Position numbers and translations under genes: made by a program. From assembly GCF_022201045.2 (NCBI RefSeq), contig NC_068564.1, positions 5,704,001 to 5,768,000 of the forward strand: a stretch of 64,000 nt of DNA. Reading direction: 5' to 3'. The notes below the pieces were generated by a model, which was not told where the DNA came from, did not search any database, and was given only the letters and a program-made list of their open reading frames with translations. The DNA is from Citrus sinensis. Its lineage: Eukaryota > Streptophyta > Magnoliopsida > Sapindales > Rutaceae. This document shows positions 48,153 to 60,539 of this stretch, piece after piece (the stretch's first letter is position 1; each line of letters opens with the position of its first letter).

Positions 48153-48479
48153 TTAGTAAAAGTCTTTACATGTATTTTGCTTATTTCTTTTATAATTCAA
48201 CGCATTGCTAAGGATCCTCAATTACAAAATTTAATTTGGAACTTATCAACTACAAAAGGTATAAGGTCTGTACACTTAGACTATACACGTTAATATATAT
48301 TTTTAACGTTAACAAAAAAATTAGTTAACTTTCATAAATAACATTAGTTTTATAAGGCTGCCTCATTTTAAAAAAAATCAATTTATATTTTTTATCAGTT
48401 TTATCGAGTGTAAAGAAAAAAATTTGATAATATTAAATTTATTTTCTAAAGCCGCGCGAAGCGCGGTTTTATTTCCTAG

Positions 48480-49370
48480 TTTTTCTATAAATATGAAATC
48501 CGTTTGGTAGTATGAATTTAAAACAGAATTTAAAATAGAAACATCCCACAGATCAAAACACTTTTCTATTATGCAAAATAGCATTAATTCTTCTAGTTTC
48601 CATAGTAATAGTAAAGAAAATGTTTTCAATAATGAAATTCATGAAGAATCATCTTTAGAATCAGATGGAAGATGAATGGATGAATGATAAATTTTGTTGT
48701 TTAAGTAGAAAATAATGCATTTTATAGTATTAATAATGAGTCTATTACATAACATTTTTTTAAATATGAAAATGTGTCGAGAACAATTATTAAATGTATT
48801 AGCAGATGTTTTATATATTCAAAGTTTTAGTTTTTACATTTTATTATTATCTAATTTTGTTTTTGGTCAATTATTTTTCTGATTATACTACTTAAAAGCT
48901 AGTGAATTTTATTGTCTTTAAAAAAAAAGAAAAAAAAAGTAGTGACTAGTGATCTCCCAAGTATCAAAACTACCAAATGCCGTAAATGAAAACAAATTTG
49001 TGATATTTAATTTAGTTCTTGATAAATTATTTTTTTGAATACACCAATCAAAGCAATGAATCTTATTATCCTCTTTTCATTTAATGAATTTTATTGTCTT
49101 AAGAAAAAAAATAAAGTAGTGATCATTGATCTCTCAACTCCCAGGTATTAAAAAGTACCAAATTTAATAGCTGTTGCAAATGAAAACAAATTTTTTATTA
49201 AACAGATATGAGTTTTAAGTAAACCCTACAATCCATGTGAAAAAAGTCACTTATTTTTAATTGCTATATAGACTTTACATAGAAATTGTAAAAATTCAAT
49301 GTTCGAAATTCCGCACCACTAAAACCAAAAATATCGCATCATTGAAAGTAGTGATTATTACAACGGTCAA
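48480..49370. other. Intergenic, no gene seen
   Basis: AT-rich. A loose duplication of 'attgtctttaaaaaaaagaa' to 'gtagtgactagtgatctccc' (near 48910) and 'attgtcttaagaaaaaaaat' to 'gtagtgatcattgatctctc' (near 49090) is visible, about 180 bp apart. Confidence 0.45.
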
Positions 49371-49377
49371 GTAAAAT

Positions 49378-49935
49378 TAGGGATGGAAAAACAGCTCGGG
49401 CTAGCCCATCTTATTCTCACGGGCTTTCACCCGATCTTCTCACATGAGGGTCTGGATAAGGGCTTAAGAAAAAAAACTTGGGTCAAGCCTAAGGACTCTA
49501 TTTTTTTTTTTAAAATTATAAATTAGAATAATAATTTAAATTTTAAAAATAATGGGAAATAAAAAAAGTAAACTTAAATTCCTAATTTATATATCAATAA
49601 TGAATTAAAAAAACTTAAAATTATAATATTAAACTCTCTTTTAAATGTTAATTAATTAATTAGAGAATCCAGTATCAAAAAATTAAATCTCTAAACTTTT
49701 ATTTACTTTATTTTTTATTTATTATTTTATTTTAAAATATTTATTTAATTTAATTCATTGTTGATTATAACAACTTAATTACTATTAACTCATTTTAAAT
49801 TTACAACAATTTTAAGAAAACTAAAAAAAAAAAGTAAAAATCTAAGTTCGGACAAACCTTACACTTCTTGTCTAATGGGCTTGGGCCTGGACTTGAGAAG
49901 TTCAGCCCAAACCCTTAATTTGCCAAACCTAAGAA
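49378..49935. mobile_element. Possible MITE or degenerate element with GC-rich ends
   Basis: GC-richer ends, 'gggatggaaaaacagctcggg' to 'cttgggtcaagcc' on the left and 'gggcttgggcctggacttgag' to 'ttcagcccaaaccctt' on the right, bracket an AT-rich core of about 350 bp. 'gggctt'-type words occur at both ends. The inverted match is weak and no target duplication was found. Confidence 0.25.
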
Positions 49936-50479
49936 AAATGAGATGGCAAATTAGAGACATGAGCTTGCAATTTGCAAGTTCGGTCATGCAAGTCCAAAAG
50001 CAATTGTCAAGAGACTAAAACAGTCCCTTTAGCAATTTAGAAAGTGGCACTAAGTATACCGCATTCAATAATACTAAAAAAAAAAAAATTGTTGTTTCCA
50101 TTGACACTCACTTTAACCATGAACATTATTAATACATCATTCTGCATCAACTAGGTATTTGTATCAATTCCTTTTGAATGAGGATGAAAAATCTTTTCCT
50201 GATTACAACATTTTAAAAAAAAGTGTTGAATGAATTAAACTAAAAATGTTTGAATAATAGTCGACATAAGAGCCACTCTTTGACTTATGTGACCGTATTT
50301 TCCAAAAGTCAAAAACGCAATATTTGTATTTTGCTATTTGTTGCCTTAAATGTTAAAGAATATGTATTATTTGGATTTGGTGTATCACAAACGTAAGATA
50401 AAAAAGAGCCTACCAAACAGTTTTTTCATTTTTTTTTAAAATTTTTGTAAAACAAAATAACTTGTGAAAGAAGGGTACC

Positions 50480-50697
50480 AAACAGCCCTTAATTTTTTTT
50501 TTTCTAAACCATGAGGTGGTCTTGAGTGGACCCCAACTGTGAGAGGCACCTTTAAGCCCGTATCACAACCCAGACTAATCCCCGCTCGCACTGGGTCGGC
50601 CCGTAAGGAATAAAATACTGGTCAAAGTGGTGACTCCATACGAGAGAGTGCCGAACCACTCGCATCAACCAACTTTGATTAAACAGCCCTTAATTTT
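50480..50697 (-). mobile_element. SINE with perfect 17-bp target-site duplication, upstream of the PPR gene
   Basis: The word aaacagcccttaatttt occurs exactly at 50480-50496 and again at 50681-50697. The inserted 184 bp ends on the minus strand in a poly-A (T run at 50491-50503). The inserted sequence is GC-richer than its surroundings. Near its 5' end (about 50670) it has AGTTGGTTGATGCGAGTGG, which resembles a tRNA-type head. A box B is not clear. A long exact target duplication plus an A tail is the mark of LINE-mediated insertion. The last copy of the duplication ends about 130 bp before the PPR start codon. Confidence 0.85.
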
Positions 50698-50825
50698 ACA
50701 AACAAACATCATTCTTATTTTCAAAAACAATACAAAATCCAGTTTGAACATTTTGAGCCCAACTGCGGCGTACAAGCAGAGCCGAGAAGGCCAGACTCCA
50801 AAGACTAACAGCAGAGCTTACGAAC

Positions 50826-53517
50826 ATGAAATGGCTTCAAAAAATCAAACGCCATATGCGTCGTCCCAAGAAGCAATCACGTGCTTTCTCTTCTCTTACA
50901 TTTACCCAGCAGCAACTAACTGTCCCCTCCTTCCCGCCAAATCCACAAAATTTAAAAACTCTATGCTCCAACGGTCAACTAACAAAGGCCCTGATAGAAA
51001 TGGCCACTTTAGGCCTCGAAATGAGATTTGAAGAGTATGACACGCTGTTAAACGCTTGTGTGAACCAAAGAACGCTCAGAGGAGGCCAAAAGGTCCATGC
51101 TCACATGATTAAAACTTGCTATCGCCCACCAGTGTATCTCAGAACCAGGTTGATTGTGTTTTATAATAAATGCGAGTGCTTGAGTGATGCGAGGAAAGTG
51201 TTCGATGAAATGCGTGAGCGGAATGTGGTTTCTTGGACTGCTATGATTTCGGCTTATTCTCAAAAAGCTCATTCATTTGAAGCTTCGAATCTTTTTATTC
51301 GGATGTTAAGATCAGGTACTCTTGGATCCTTGCTATTTCTTTTAGGTTTCTTTGCATGCAAGTTACGATTCTGTGGGCTTATGCATGCAGTTTCTCAATC
51401 AACCTAATTGCAAAATTAAACACCACATAGGAACTCAACTTAGGGTACGTTCGAGATTGAGGCACTGTGGCTTTTAATTTACAAATGCAATGAAATGGAA
51501 CCATTAGCTATGAAGTATAAGTGTGCATTTATCAAACATTATTCTCGTTGAGCTAATTTATCAGAAGCATAGCAGTTACAGCTTACAAATGCATTCCAAG
51601 AGTTAGCCAAGTGCACGTTCGTCGATGAATTACAGTTGGCCAAGTACATGTTTGTTGATGAATTACAGTGCATATTTATATGATGTATCTATGACAATGT
51701 TGATTTTGGCAATTCTATAGAACCATAAAGGTGGTGTTTGGAATTTGTTGGGACTGAAATTTTTATTATAGTTGTTTAAAAAAACTTTAAAGATCTTATT
51801 ATCAGAATGATAACTGTTGGTAAGGAGGGAGATCCTCTCAAATGACATGAGACAAAAAACTCTAACACATAAATTTCCATGTAGTTGCTGAAACCACTCA
51901 TAAATTTTAAGATTTTGAGTGATCATGTCTGCAAGTCTGTACATGGCATTAGATGAGGGGAGGCTAATTTTATTTTTTTCTATTATTGGGACCAGTCGAT
52001 CCCAGAGTTAATTGACGTTAAACTTTCAAACTTGTATTCCTGATATTTATAATAGAGTGTACATCTCTACAGATACAGAACCTAACGAGTTCACTTTTGC
52101 CACTGTACTTACTTCTTGTGCGGGTGCTTTTGGATTTGAGCTGGGAAAACAAATCCACTCTCTCATAATTAAGAGCAATTTTGAATCACATATATATGTT
52201 GGGAGCTCACTCCTTGACATGTATGCGAAAGCTGGTAGAATCCATGAAGCTCGAGGAGTATTTGAATGCTTGCCAGAGAGGGATGTTGTTTCTTGTACCG
52301 CTATAATTTCTGGTTATGCCCAATTAGGTCTTGACGAAGAGGCAATAGAGCTATTTAGGAAGTTGCAAGTGGAAGGGATGATTTCAAATTACGTTACCTA
52401 TGCCAGTGTTTTGACAGCATTATCTGGTCTAGCCGCGCTGGGTCATGGTAAACAAGTTCACAGCCATGTTCTTCGGTTTGAAATACCGTCATATGTGGTG
52501 CTTCAGAACTCCCTAATAGATATGTACTCAAAATGTGGAAGCCTAACTTACTCGCGAAGAGTGTTTGATAACATGTCTGAGCGAACCGTTATCTCGTGGA
52601 ATGCAATGCTTGTGGGATACAGTAAACATGGTATGGGAAGAGAGGTGGTTGAGCTCTTCAACTTAATGAGAGAAGAAAATAAAGTTAAACCTGACAGTGT
52701 CACGTATTTGGCTGTTTTATCAGGTTGCAGCCATGGTGGAATGGAAGATAGAGGACTGGCAGTTTTTCATGAGATAGTAGATTGTAAAGATGGGTTTGAA
52801 CCGGAGATTGAGCATTATGGCTGCGTGGTTGATATGCTTGGGCGTGCTGGCCGGGTAGGAGAGGCATTAGAGTTTATTAAAAATATGCCTTTTGAACCAA
52901 CTGCTGCTATTTTGGGTTCACTTTTAGGTGCTTGTAGGGTTCACTATAATGTTGACATTGGTGAATTTGTAGGTCAACGCCTGATGGAAATTGAGCCTGA
53001 AAATGCTGGGAATTATGTTATTCTTTCTAATTTATATGCTTCTGCAGGGCGATGGGAAGATGTAACAAGGGTGAGGGAACTGATGAAGGAGAAGGCTGTA
53101 ACAAAGGATCCAGGAAGAAGCTGGATTGAACTTGACCAAATCCTTCATACATTTCATGCAAGTGACCGTTCCCACCCCATGAGGGAAGAATTGAGTGCAA
53201 AGGTGAAACAATTATCTGTCAAGTTCAAGGAAGCTGGCTATGTCCCAGACATGAGTTGTGTGTTATATGATGTGGATGAGGAGCAGAAGGAGAAGGTTCT
53301 GCTAGGCCACAGTGAAAAACTGGCTTTGACTTTCGGACTGATTGGTACTCCTGAAGGAGCGCCCATCCGCGTGATAAAGAACCTCCGGATTTGTGTGGAC
53401 TGCCACAATTTTGCCAAGTTTGTATCAAAGGTTTATGGAAGGAAAGTGTCTCTGAGGGATAAAAACAGATTCCATCATATTGTTGAGGGAACCTGTTCCT
53501 GTGGTGATTACTGGTGA
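50826..53517 (+). CDS. LOI1: PPR-DYW protein, LOI1/At3g13770-like, mitochondrial RNA editing factor
   Basis: Two exons (50826-51315 and 52073-53517) join at a split Gly/Asp codon to give 644 residues; I recall about 630 for Arabidopsis At3g13770. PPR-DYW proteins bind organelle transcripts and convert specific C to U. The N-terminus is rich in Arg, Lys and Ser and could be a mitochondrial presequence. PLS-type PPR repeats follow (for example YDTLLNACVNQRTLRGGQKV, ARKVFDEMRERNVVSWTAMI), then E and E+ regions. The DYW deaminase has HSE (576-578), CVDC (604-607), HH (631-632), CSC (638-640) and the terminal DYW. All zinc and catalytic residues are present. Long segments (SCTAIISGYAQLGLDEEA, GACRVHYNVDIGE, DLSCVLYDVDEEQKEK-like) are nearly the same as I remember in LOI1. 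Other in-frame Met residues upstream were not preferred. Confidence 0.9.
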
Positions 53518-55220
53518 CTGCTGAAGATTCTTGATGGGAAATATTGTCGTGCCTTGTTTAGAATGCAAGGTAGAATATGATATGGCAGATTTTGAGGTGG
53601 AAACAGGAGTATAGATCTCCATCGGTCAATGAGAGTTACAGGCAAAAAACGAGGCTCTGGGAATGTAGAAAGCTAGAGGACAGTATAAGCACTAGATGCA
53701 GACATTCAATGACAGCTATTGACCTCAGTCGGAAGTGGTGCAGTTCTATAGAGAAGAAGTTCACTATAAACTAGCCGGTCCTGATCGAATGATTGCAAAC
53801 CCAAATTGAAACACTAAGGGGAGGGTGAGGGCTGATAGAAGATGCACACAACCAGTGATGGGGAACACAAAACTTTGTGGTATGCTGGTGTAGACTTCGA
53901 AGAGGCTTCATAGTTTCGTGTTTACTACAGAGCTACATGTATTTTTGTGGAGGGAATCCAGAAAGATGGTGCGAATTTTGTTTCGACAACGCATCTGCGT
54001 GAGTTATAATACATCCAGCATTTCAGTTAAGCTCATCATTTGAGTGGTGTCCAAAGCAGCAGCCGAGATAGCTGAACCTTTGTCATTGCATTGATGTATG
54101 AAAATTTGATTGAACCGCATTTCAGTATCTGTCTTCAATTTTCAGGCTTCTTTTAGCCTTTTACTCATCACTGGGATGTAAATTGTTGTCTGTTGAAGCG
54201 TTGTACATACTTTTTCATACTAATGGACTTTGTTAGTTAATTTCAAAAATATATAAGTGACTATATATAGATATAGTCACTTTTTTTTTTAGATACAATG
54301 GAAAATCTTACTCCAAACAATTGGATTTTAATTTGTATCTAATTATATGTGTCACTTATATATTAGATAATATATTTTGTAATTATTAAAATTGTTATTA
54401 TATCATCCAACAGATAAAATTAAATTGGGATTCGAATATTAAAATTGCATTAAATTATGAGTTAGAGTATTAACACCTCTTCATTAATCTTATAAAACCT
54501 CAATCATATTACAATTACATTTAAGGACAAATATAAATAGGATTAACCCCATTTATATTTTCTTTCTCTCTTTAATTTTATTTTGCTAGCACAATATAAT
54601 TTTTTTTATTATCATTAAAATAATCTTGAATTTAAGAAGCAATCTTTTAAGCCAAAATAATACTCTTGTAATATCAGTAGCAACAAAATTAGGATATAGT
54701 ATTGTGATAAAATAAATTAAATAAAATTTTATCTCGCTACAAATAATTTTTTAAGAATTCTCAAACTAATTGTTACACCCAAAGTTTATAGGTACAATAA
54801 AATTGTATTGGACCCTTAAAATATTAACTATTTTATAAGATTTTTCTTACTTTTTCTTTTAGATATTTTTCTTTAGAAATTAAATAAATAAAGAAAGTTC
54901 GAGGAGAGGAATAAAGTTATTAAGACTGAAAGAGTAAGAAAGTTATTAGAAATTGTAAGATTTATAAATGAAAATACTATTTATTTAGAAAAAGAATACT
55001 TTTAGTACTAAATGGAATATAATTAAAAAAAATAAGGATTTTGGCGGGATGCTCTTAAACTATTGATATTTTTCTAAAAATGTTCCATAAAACATAGACT
55101 TAAAGCAAAACGACGGCGTATCTCGTCTTGGTCGTCGAAAACGCGAAACAAAACCTGTCACTCCCTTCGCTAGCAAATTTCTCTCTCTCTCGAAACCATC
55201 AAGCATTCGACCAAAACACG
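53518..55220. other. 3' region of the PPR gene and upstream region of the ESSS gene
   Basis: Sequence up to about 54240 is less AT-rich and likely includes the PPR 3' untranslated region. A perfect 12-bp hairpin lies at 54255-54282 (AAGTGACTATAT, loop ATAG, then its inverse), followed by a T run. The rest is AT-rich. 'aaaacgacggcgta' near 55109 precedes the ESSS gene. No other gene is seen. Confidence 0.45.
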
Positions 55221-57805
55221 ATGTCGTTCAACAGCATGCTCCGCCAGCGGCTCTTCGCTCGCTTCGGCTCAACCCATGCCGGACCGAGCCGATGGACGAC
55301 CCCGGGCCATCAGGAGAAGCCGAACGGGTACCTCTTCAACCGAACCCCTCCACCGCCGGGCCAGTCTCGCAAGTGGGAAGACTGGGAGCTTCCGTGCTAC
55401 ATCACCAGCTTTTTGACCGTCGTGATTCTGGGAGTGGGGCTGAACGCAAAGCCCGATCTCACCATCGAGACCTGGGCCCATCAGAAAGCCCTGGAACGCC
55501 TCCAGATGGAGAAATCTGAGTGAGTGTGATTCACGATCTTAAGTGGGTACTTTTTTTCCTTTACCTTTTGTGGGTGTTGATAAGTTTGATGTGTAGTTGA
55601 AATAAGGGCTTTTTGTGAAACCTTAATTGCTCTTTTATTTAGTTTCTAATTTCAATGTTTTTAACTTTATAAATTTCTACAAGTTTATTTACATAATCAA
55701 TGCTCTTAACATGTGGAATTTGCATGAATTTTCAATTTTTTCCCTATTAGTATAGTGTTAATATCCTATTATTAGCTAAGTAATGCTTCTTATGGACAAA
55801 GCTGATGTCATTGGAGGTATCAATGTGAGTGATAATCGGAATATTTGTGATGAGTTCATGTTCATTTCGTCTTCTTATTGTTAAGAAGTTTGCCCTTTTT
55901 TTTGACAATATATGTGGAATCTGATTTGTAACACAATAAGCGATTGGTGACGCAGATTAGCCCTTTGATAAGTTTTTAATATTATTGTGCCGGAGCTGTA
56001 TTAGCATTTGGTTGTATATTAGTTTCCCAACAGTTCCAAAAGACCAAGAGATCTGAATATATTAATATGTTTTTACATCACTGTCAATAAATTTTTTTTT
56101 CTGAATGATCATGTTGTTGGTTATCATGTAAAATACAAGTTTGTGAATTAGTTCTCTTTTTCTAGGAGTATCATAAAGTAGAACTCAGAAGGCCCCTTTT
56201 ACTTCTAATAACAGAGTTGCTAGACTTGTGCAAAAGCAATGATTGAGCTTTTTGATAGTTCAGATCCATTTTTTTGTGTCTCTATCAGTTAATTGTCTCC
56301 TCTCTGAATGTTCAGAAGAACATGCAGTTGGTGCCTGGACGTAGTGCCACATATTTATGATGTTGCTAGTGTGTCCTAAAGTATATAGAGTTGACTACTG
56401 AAATTAATTCCTTGTCAAAAATGCAGGAGTTTTTATACTTGTGTGGTTATGCTTGTCACCTGGGAGATTCACTCATATTGTTTATGTTAATATGTCCATT
56501 GTCAAATAATGTCGTGTCTTAGTGTGAAGATGTTAAAGACAGCTGTATTTAATATCTTATATGGTTGAATTCAAGTTTGATGATTGTGGTGTCAATGATA
56601 GTGTAGGATTACGATTTGAAGTGATCACATTTTATTGTTATTAAGAAAGAGAACTGTCTACAATCTGACCCGAGTCACCTGACCAATCCTATATTTCTTG
56701 AACAAGCCATATTGATATACCTGATATTAAAGCAATACATGTTTGTTTTGAAGGACACCAATAAGTATTATCTTTTTCCACAGAATTAGTCTTTTCTTTT
56801 AAAAATGTGAATAATTATCTGCTTAAAGTTTATATATCTCATCTGCTTGTGTCTGAAAGACTATGTGCATCATTACATAGCCATTTGATGAATTCAACCA
56901 CTGGTGATTTTCCTCTGTTGAGGTCTTAACCACCTTCTTTCACCCAATTCGACTTATCTTTTTTACCCAGTGGTTCCAACCATAATTAGATTGTATGTCT
57001 GTTTTCTTAAATGCAAATATTACATAGAATTACGCACTCAAAGCTGCTTATGTTTCAAATCTGTTATAGTTGTTTCCATTTTTATTTTGGATCCTCCAAA
57101 GCAAGAAAATTGCCTTTGTTTGAACTCCTTGGGTAATATCACATTGAAACACCTTGACATCCAACAAGTGAGCCAACAGAATAGTAATTGTTTTTATTTA
57201 GCAATTACTCAGTTCTTTGTAGGAATCATGGAAACAATGTTTATTCTGTTCGATCAAATTCTGTTAGTGGCTATCTAGACCTTGTTTTCCTGGATTTCCA
57301 CAAAGAACGGAGCCATTGTGAAACAAATAGTACATCTAATCAAATTCTATGAATTGTTAGTGCTAGAGGCTGGCTAAATCATGCTGAAAATTCATGTATG
57401 CACTGTTTGTAATGTGTCAAACTTTTAATTCCTGATGGGATGGGTTGAAGATGGATTGGTTAGGGTAGCATCAAAAAGACTAAAGAGTATATGCAGATAC
57501 ATTCACTGTGTTGAAGGATTGATGCAACTTTTCATCTTATCTTTATCTCCCTTTTGAAAGCAAAAGAAAAGTTTTCAGAGTTAAGGGAATTAATCTTGAA
57601 AGTTATGTATTTCCTTTTTGGGACTGTAATTCATCATCTTATGCAGTATACTATATTTCTTTTAGCAGTCTTCTAAATTACTATGAAGTAGATGGTTCCC
57701 ATTGTTCTGATTGTGACAAAGCAGTTATATTGTATCGTATTAAAAAAATAATAATAATAACGCTAACCAAGTTGCAGTGTTGAATCTCACCCAACTGGTG
57801 ACTGA
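55221..57805 (+). CDS. Mitochondrial complex I ESSS subunit (NDUFB11-type), two exons
   Basis: The main exon begins at ATG 55221 (MSFNSMLRQRLFARFG). It carries RWTTPGHQEKPNGYLFNRTP, PPPGQSRKWEDWELPCY, one membrane span (about 58-73, ITSFLTVVILGVGLNA) and PDLTIETWAHQKALERLQME. This is the plant ESSS subunit of the complex I membrane arm, in the inner mitochondrial membrane. Read straight through, it stops at 55523 (100 residues). However, TCTGA|GTGAGT at 55519 is a strong donor. At 57777, after a 'gctaac' branch-like word, a CAG acceptor opens VESHPTGD and a stop at 57805. The spliced form (55221-55519 plus 57778-57805) has 108 residues. I prefer the spliced form, by inference. The frame is open upstream of 55221 but has no ATG there. 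Confidence 0.85.
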
Positions 57806-59230
57806 TGTGCCACCTGGTGGGGAAGGAAAACTGTTAACAATCATTTTTTTATTATAATTTTCTATTTATTAAAACTTAACGAAGTTTCTTCAATTCTTCT
57901 TATTGAGTTCTTCTGATTCGGCGGACAGATTTATTTTTTTATTTTCTCTTGTTTGTGTATTTGGATTTAATGAGAATTGAACTTTATGCTAGTCTTTTGA
58001 AAAAAAATGAAATTAGATGTTATTGGTTAGAATAGATTTTCCTCCAGTATTAAGTGAGGCGTTGTTTGGGCTGTGTTATACTAGAATTATAAAGGATAGG
58101 CTCGATTGCTGCCTGATTATAAATATAATAAAATTCTAATTGTAATATATTAGTATTTCAAAAAAATATTTAACATTACATTGTTATAAATACCGTGCGA
58201 CAAAAAAAATTATAAAAAGATGAACAAAGCTTAGCTTAGTAATACCAGATCCAAATTCTTTTTCATTACCGTCATCGGAAAATTTTTTTCCCCAGATATC
58301 GCCGTCGTCATCACCCGTTTCATATCCTCTGACTTCAAGTGGGTAATTTTGGTAAATCGTTAGTAAAAATTTTTTTAGTGCTCAGCAAGCTACTTTCGAG
58401 TTTGCAAAAAATCCTTCTATTTTCACTATCAATTCCCTTCAAACCGTCGCCTAAACTTTTCGCTACACTATTTTTACTTAATTGGCTCTTCCAATGAAAT
58501 TCAGGCAAATAGTGTTTTTTTTAAAAAAAAGGGAAGAAAATCGTTTTTGCTCTTTTATAAATGAAATTTATAATCGTTCTTTATAATTTGGCTGACCAAG
58601 GCTGACCAATTCTGAAGGCATTTTATTCAAATCTCTAAATTAAAAAAAAAAAAATTCCACTCCCTCTTAATTTTTTTTGTTAAATTCACATTTCTACTCT
58701 AATGTTTTAAAAACTATTTAAATCTCTTTATTTTATGATGTTAACAACTATAAATCCCTCTTTAATTGAGTAGTGGACACCTTCTCGTTTTATTTTTGAG
58801 GTTGAGGGTTTGCATCTTCCTTTATATTCGTGGTAATATATTTTTTAAGTTATTATAACTTTGATAGATTAAGGTATGTCTCGATATATGTTAGGCTGTG
58901 CACCATCAATCCTTCATCTTTGATCAAGAATCAAAATCTCGTATTCTTGATCAAAATCCTTTGAAACCTCAAACAAAGAACCTTAAAACCTAGGAAACTA
59001 ATACAACATTTTTTTTTTTTGGGTTTTTTTTACCCTCATACCAAAGCTTGTCTAATCCACTTTTCCACACACCATTCACTTTATCATCTCAAACACACCT
59101 CAACCACACCTTCTGAAAAATATCAATAAACACAAAAATATAATAATTTTTTTTTTTTCAGAGTTCTATCAATCTTTGGGTTCTTTAGTATTTTTCTTTT
59201 AATAAAGACATTGCCCATGGCATTTGCATT
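57806..59230. other. Intergenic, no gene seen
   Basis: AT-rich sequence with MITE-like words ('gaggcgttgtttgggctgtg' near 58058) but no paired end. No exon-like frame. Confidence 0.45.
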
Positions 59231-59237
59231 ATTCTTT

Positions 59238-59325
59238 GAAGTTAAGGTCTAGCTGTCTTTCTTATGACTGATGTTCCGGATTCGAGTTTCAATGAGTGCC
59301 TGAATTATTAAAAAAAAAAAAAAAT
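59238..59325 (+). mobile_element. Degenerate tRNA-derived SINE
   Basis: 'gttaaggtctagctgtcttt' from 59241 resembles the head of the SINE at 37693. 'gttccggattcgagtttc' (59273-59290) is a box B. An A run at 59309-59324 forms the tail. The target duplication is not clear. Confidence 0.55.
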
Positions 59326-59329
59326 ATGA

Positions 59330-60530
59330 CTAACCATTTAAACCTATCCGATCTAATTAATTAGAAGGGTAAAATAGTAAAATAAAAAATTAAAATATTT
59401 TTCATAACAATATAGTATTGGTAATAATTTTGAAATATCAGAGTGGAAGCATTTGGATCCTATCCGATCCTAATATATTTTTTCAGATTTTTGTAGGTGT
59501 TTTGGGACACATTTGCATTTAAAGAATTATATTGCTAGATAATTGAATTGTTCACCGACGAACAATTGGCCCACCGAGAAGCGAGATCACAGAGTAAAGC
59601 CCACAAGTTTCTTTGGGCTTTGGTTTAACCCACTGTTTCCTGCTTTGGTAGACTGAGGCAAGAATAAAAGACTATTCACGACTGCTTTATCTTTGTGAAA
59701 AATTAAAGAAAAAAATTTACTAACAACATTATTTTATGAGCGCAGATATTTGAACACTAAAAATACACCACTAAAATAAAAATAAAATGATTGTTTATGT
59801 TATAGTATTATTTAGCTCACAAAATGATAGTACTGTTTATACTATAATACAATTATTCTTATTTTAACGGCATCTCCTCAGTGTTTATAATATTATATTT
59901 TTTAATTGACTAATTGTAAAAAAAATATTATTTAAAAAAAATGTCAGATTTATATTACAAGAATAAAATAATAATAATTCGAACACTAAACAAACACCAA
60001 TGAAATAAAAATGTGTGACATGTAATGTGAAATCTAAGGATATGTTTGGTTTGAAGAAAATGGAGGAGAGGAAAATAGTGGAATTGGAGGGATGGGAGAA
60101 GAAAAGAGTGAAGGAGAATAGTAAAATTAAATTTCATTGTTTGGTTTGAAATAAAATTTGATAAGAAAATGAATTATAATTTTTTTTGGACAAATTTATC
60201 CTTTCTCTTAAATATTAAATTATCTATATTAGTAATAAAATATAATTTAATATCAATACTAATTTTTTTTTAATGTCGAAAAGTCTTAAAATAATTCATG
60301 ATTTATTAGAATATTATATATATAATATATAATAAGGATATTATGGTAAAATTGAATAGCCACAAATGAACTAAAAAAGAAAAACACGTGTCAACACAAG
60401 AAACCAGCGTGTTGCTAGCACTGCTCGCATTTAAAAGACCTGATTTCTCTATTCTACCCTTAAAAATATATTAATTTTCTATTATAACACCCTTTATTAA
60501 ATATAAAAACCCCAATTCTTTCACTTTCTC
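59330..60530. other. Intergenic and promoter region of the Myb/SANT-like gene
   Basis: AT-rich. 'ggatatgtttggtttgaaga' near 60040, with a related 'attgtttggtttgaaataaa' near 60138, looks like MITE debris. A TATA-like 'aaatataaaaacc' lies near 60499. No gene is seen. Confidence 0.35.
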
Positions 60531-60539
60531 ATAATCGTT

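Larger units (their letters stand above)
43981..48479 (+). mobile_element. Helitron carrying a broken RPA-like gene
   Basis: The 3' end is diagnostic. A hairpin CCGCGC-GAA-GCGCGG at 48452-48466 is followed by a 9-nt spacer and CTAG (48476-48479), then T. The left end begins TCTATATAT at 43981, right after an A. Helitrons start with TC, end with CTRR after a hairpin, and insert between A and T without target duplication, so both ends fit. The interior holds about three tandem copies of a 388-390 bp unit at the left, scrambled partial copies to about 46860, and then an RPA-like pseudogene. No RepHel (Rep plus helicase) frame is present, so it is non-autonomous. The left limit is the less certain end, since the internal repeats carry similar sequence. 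Confidence 0.8.

Noticed and set aside
55128..55220. N-terminal extension of the ESSS frame
   Set aside because: There is no ATG in it, and the family starts with MSF at 55221.
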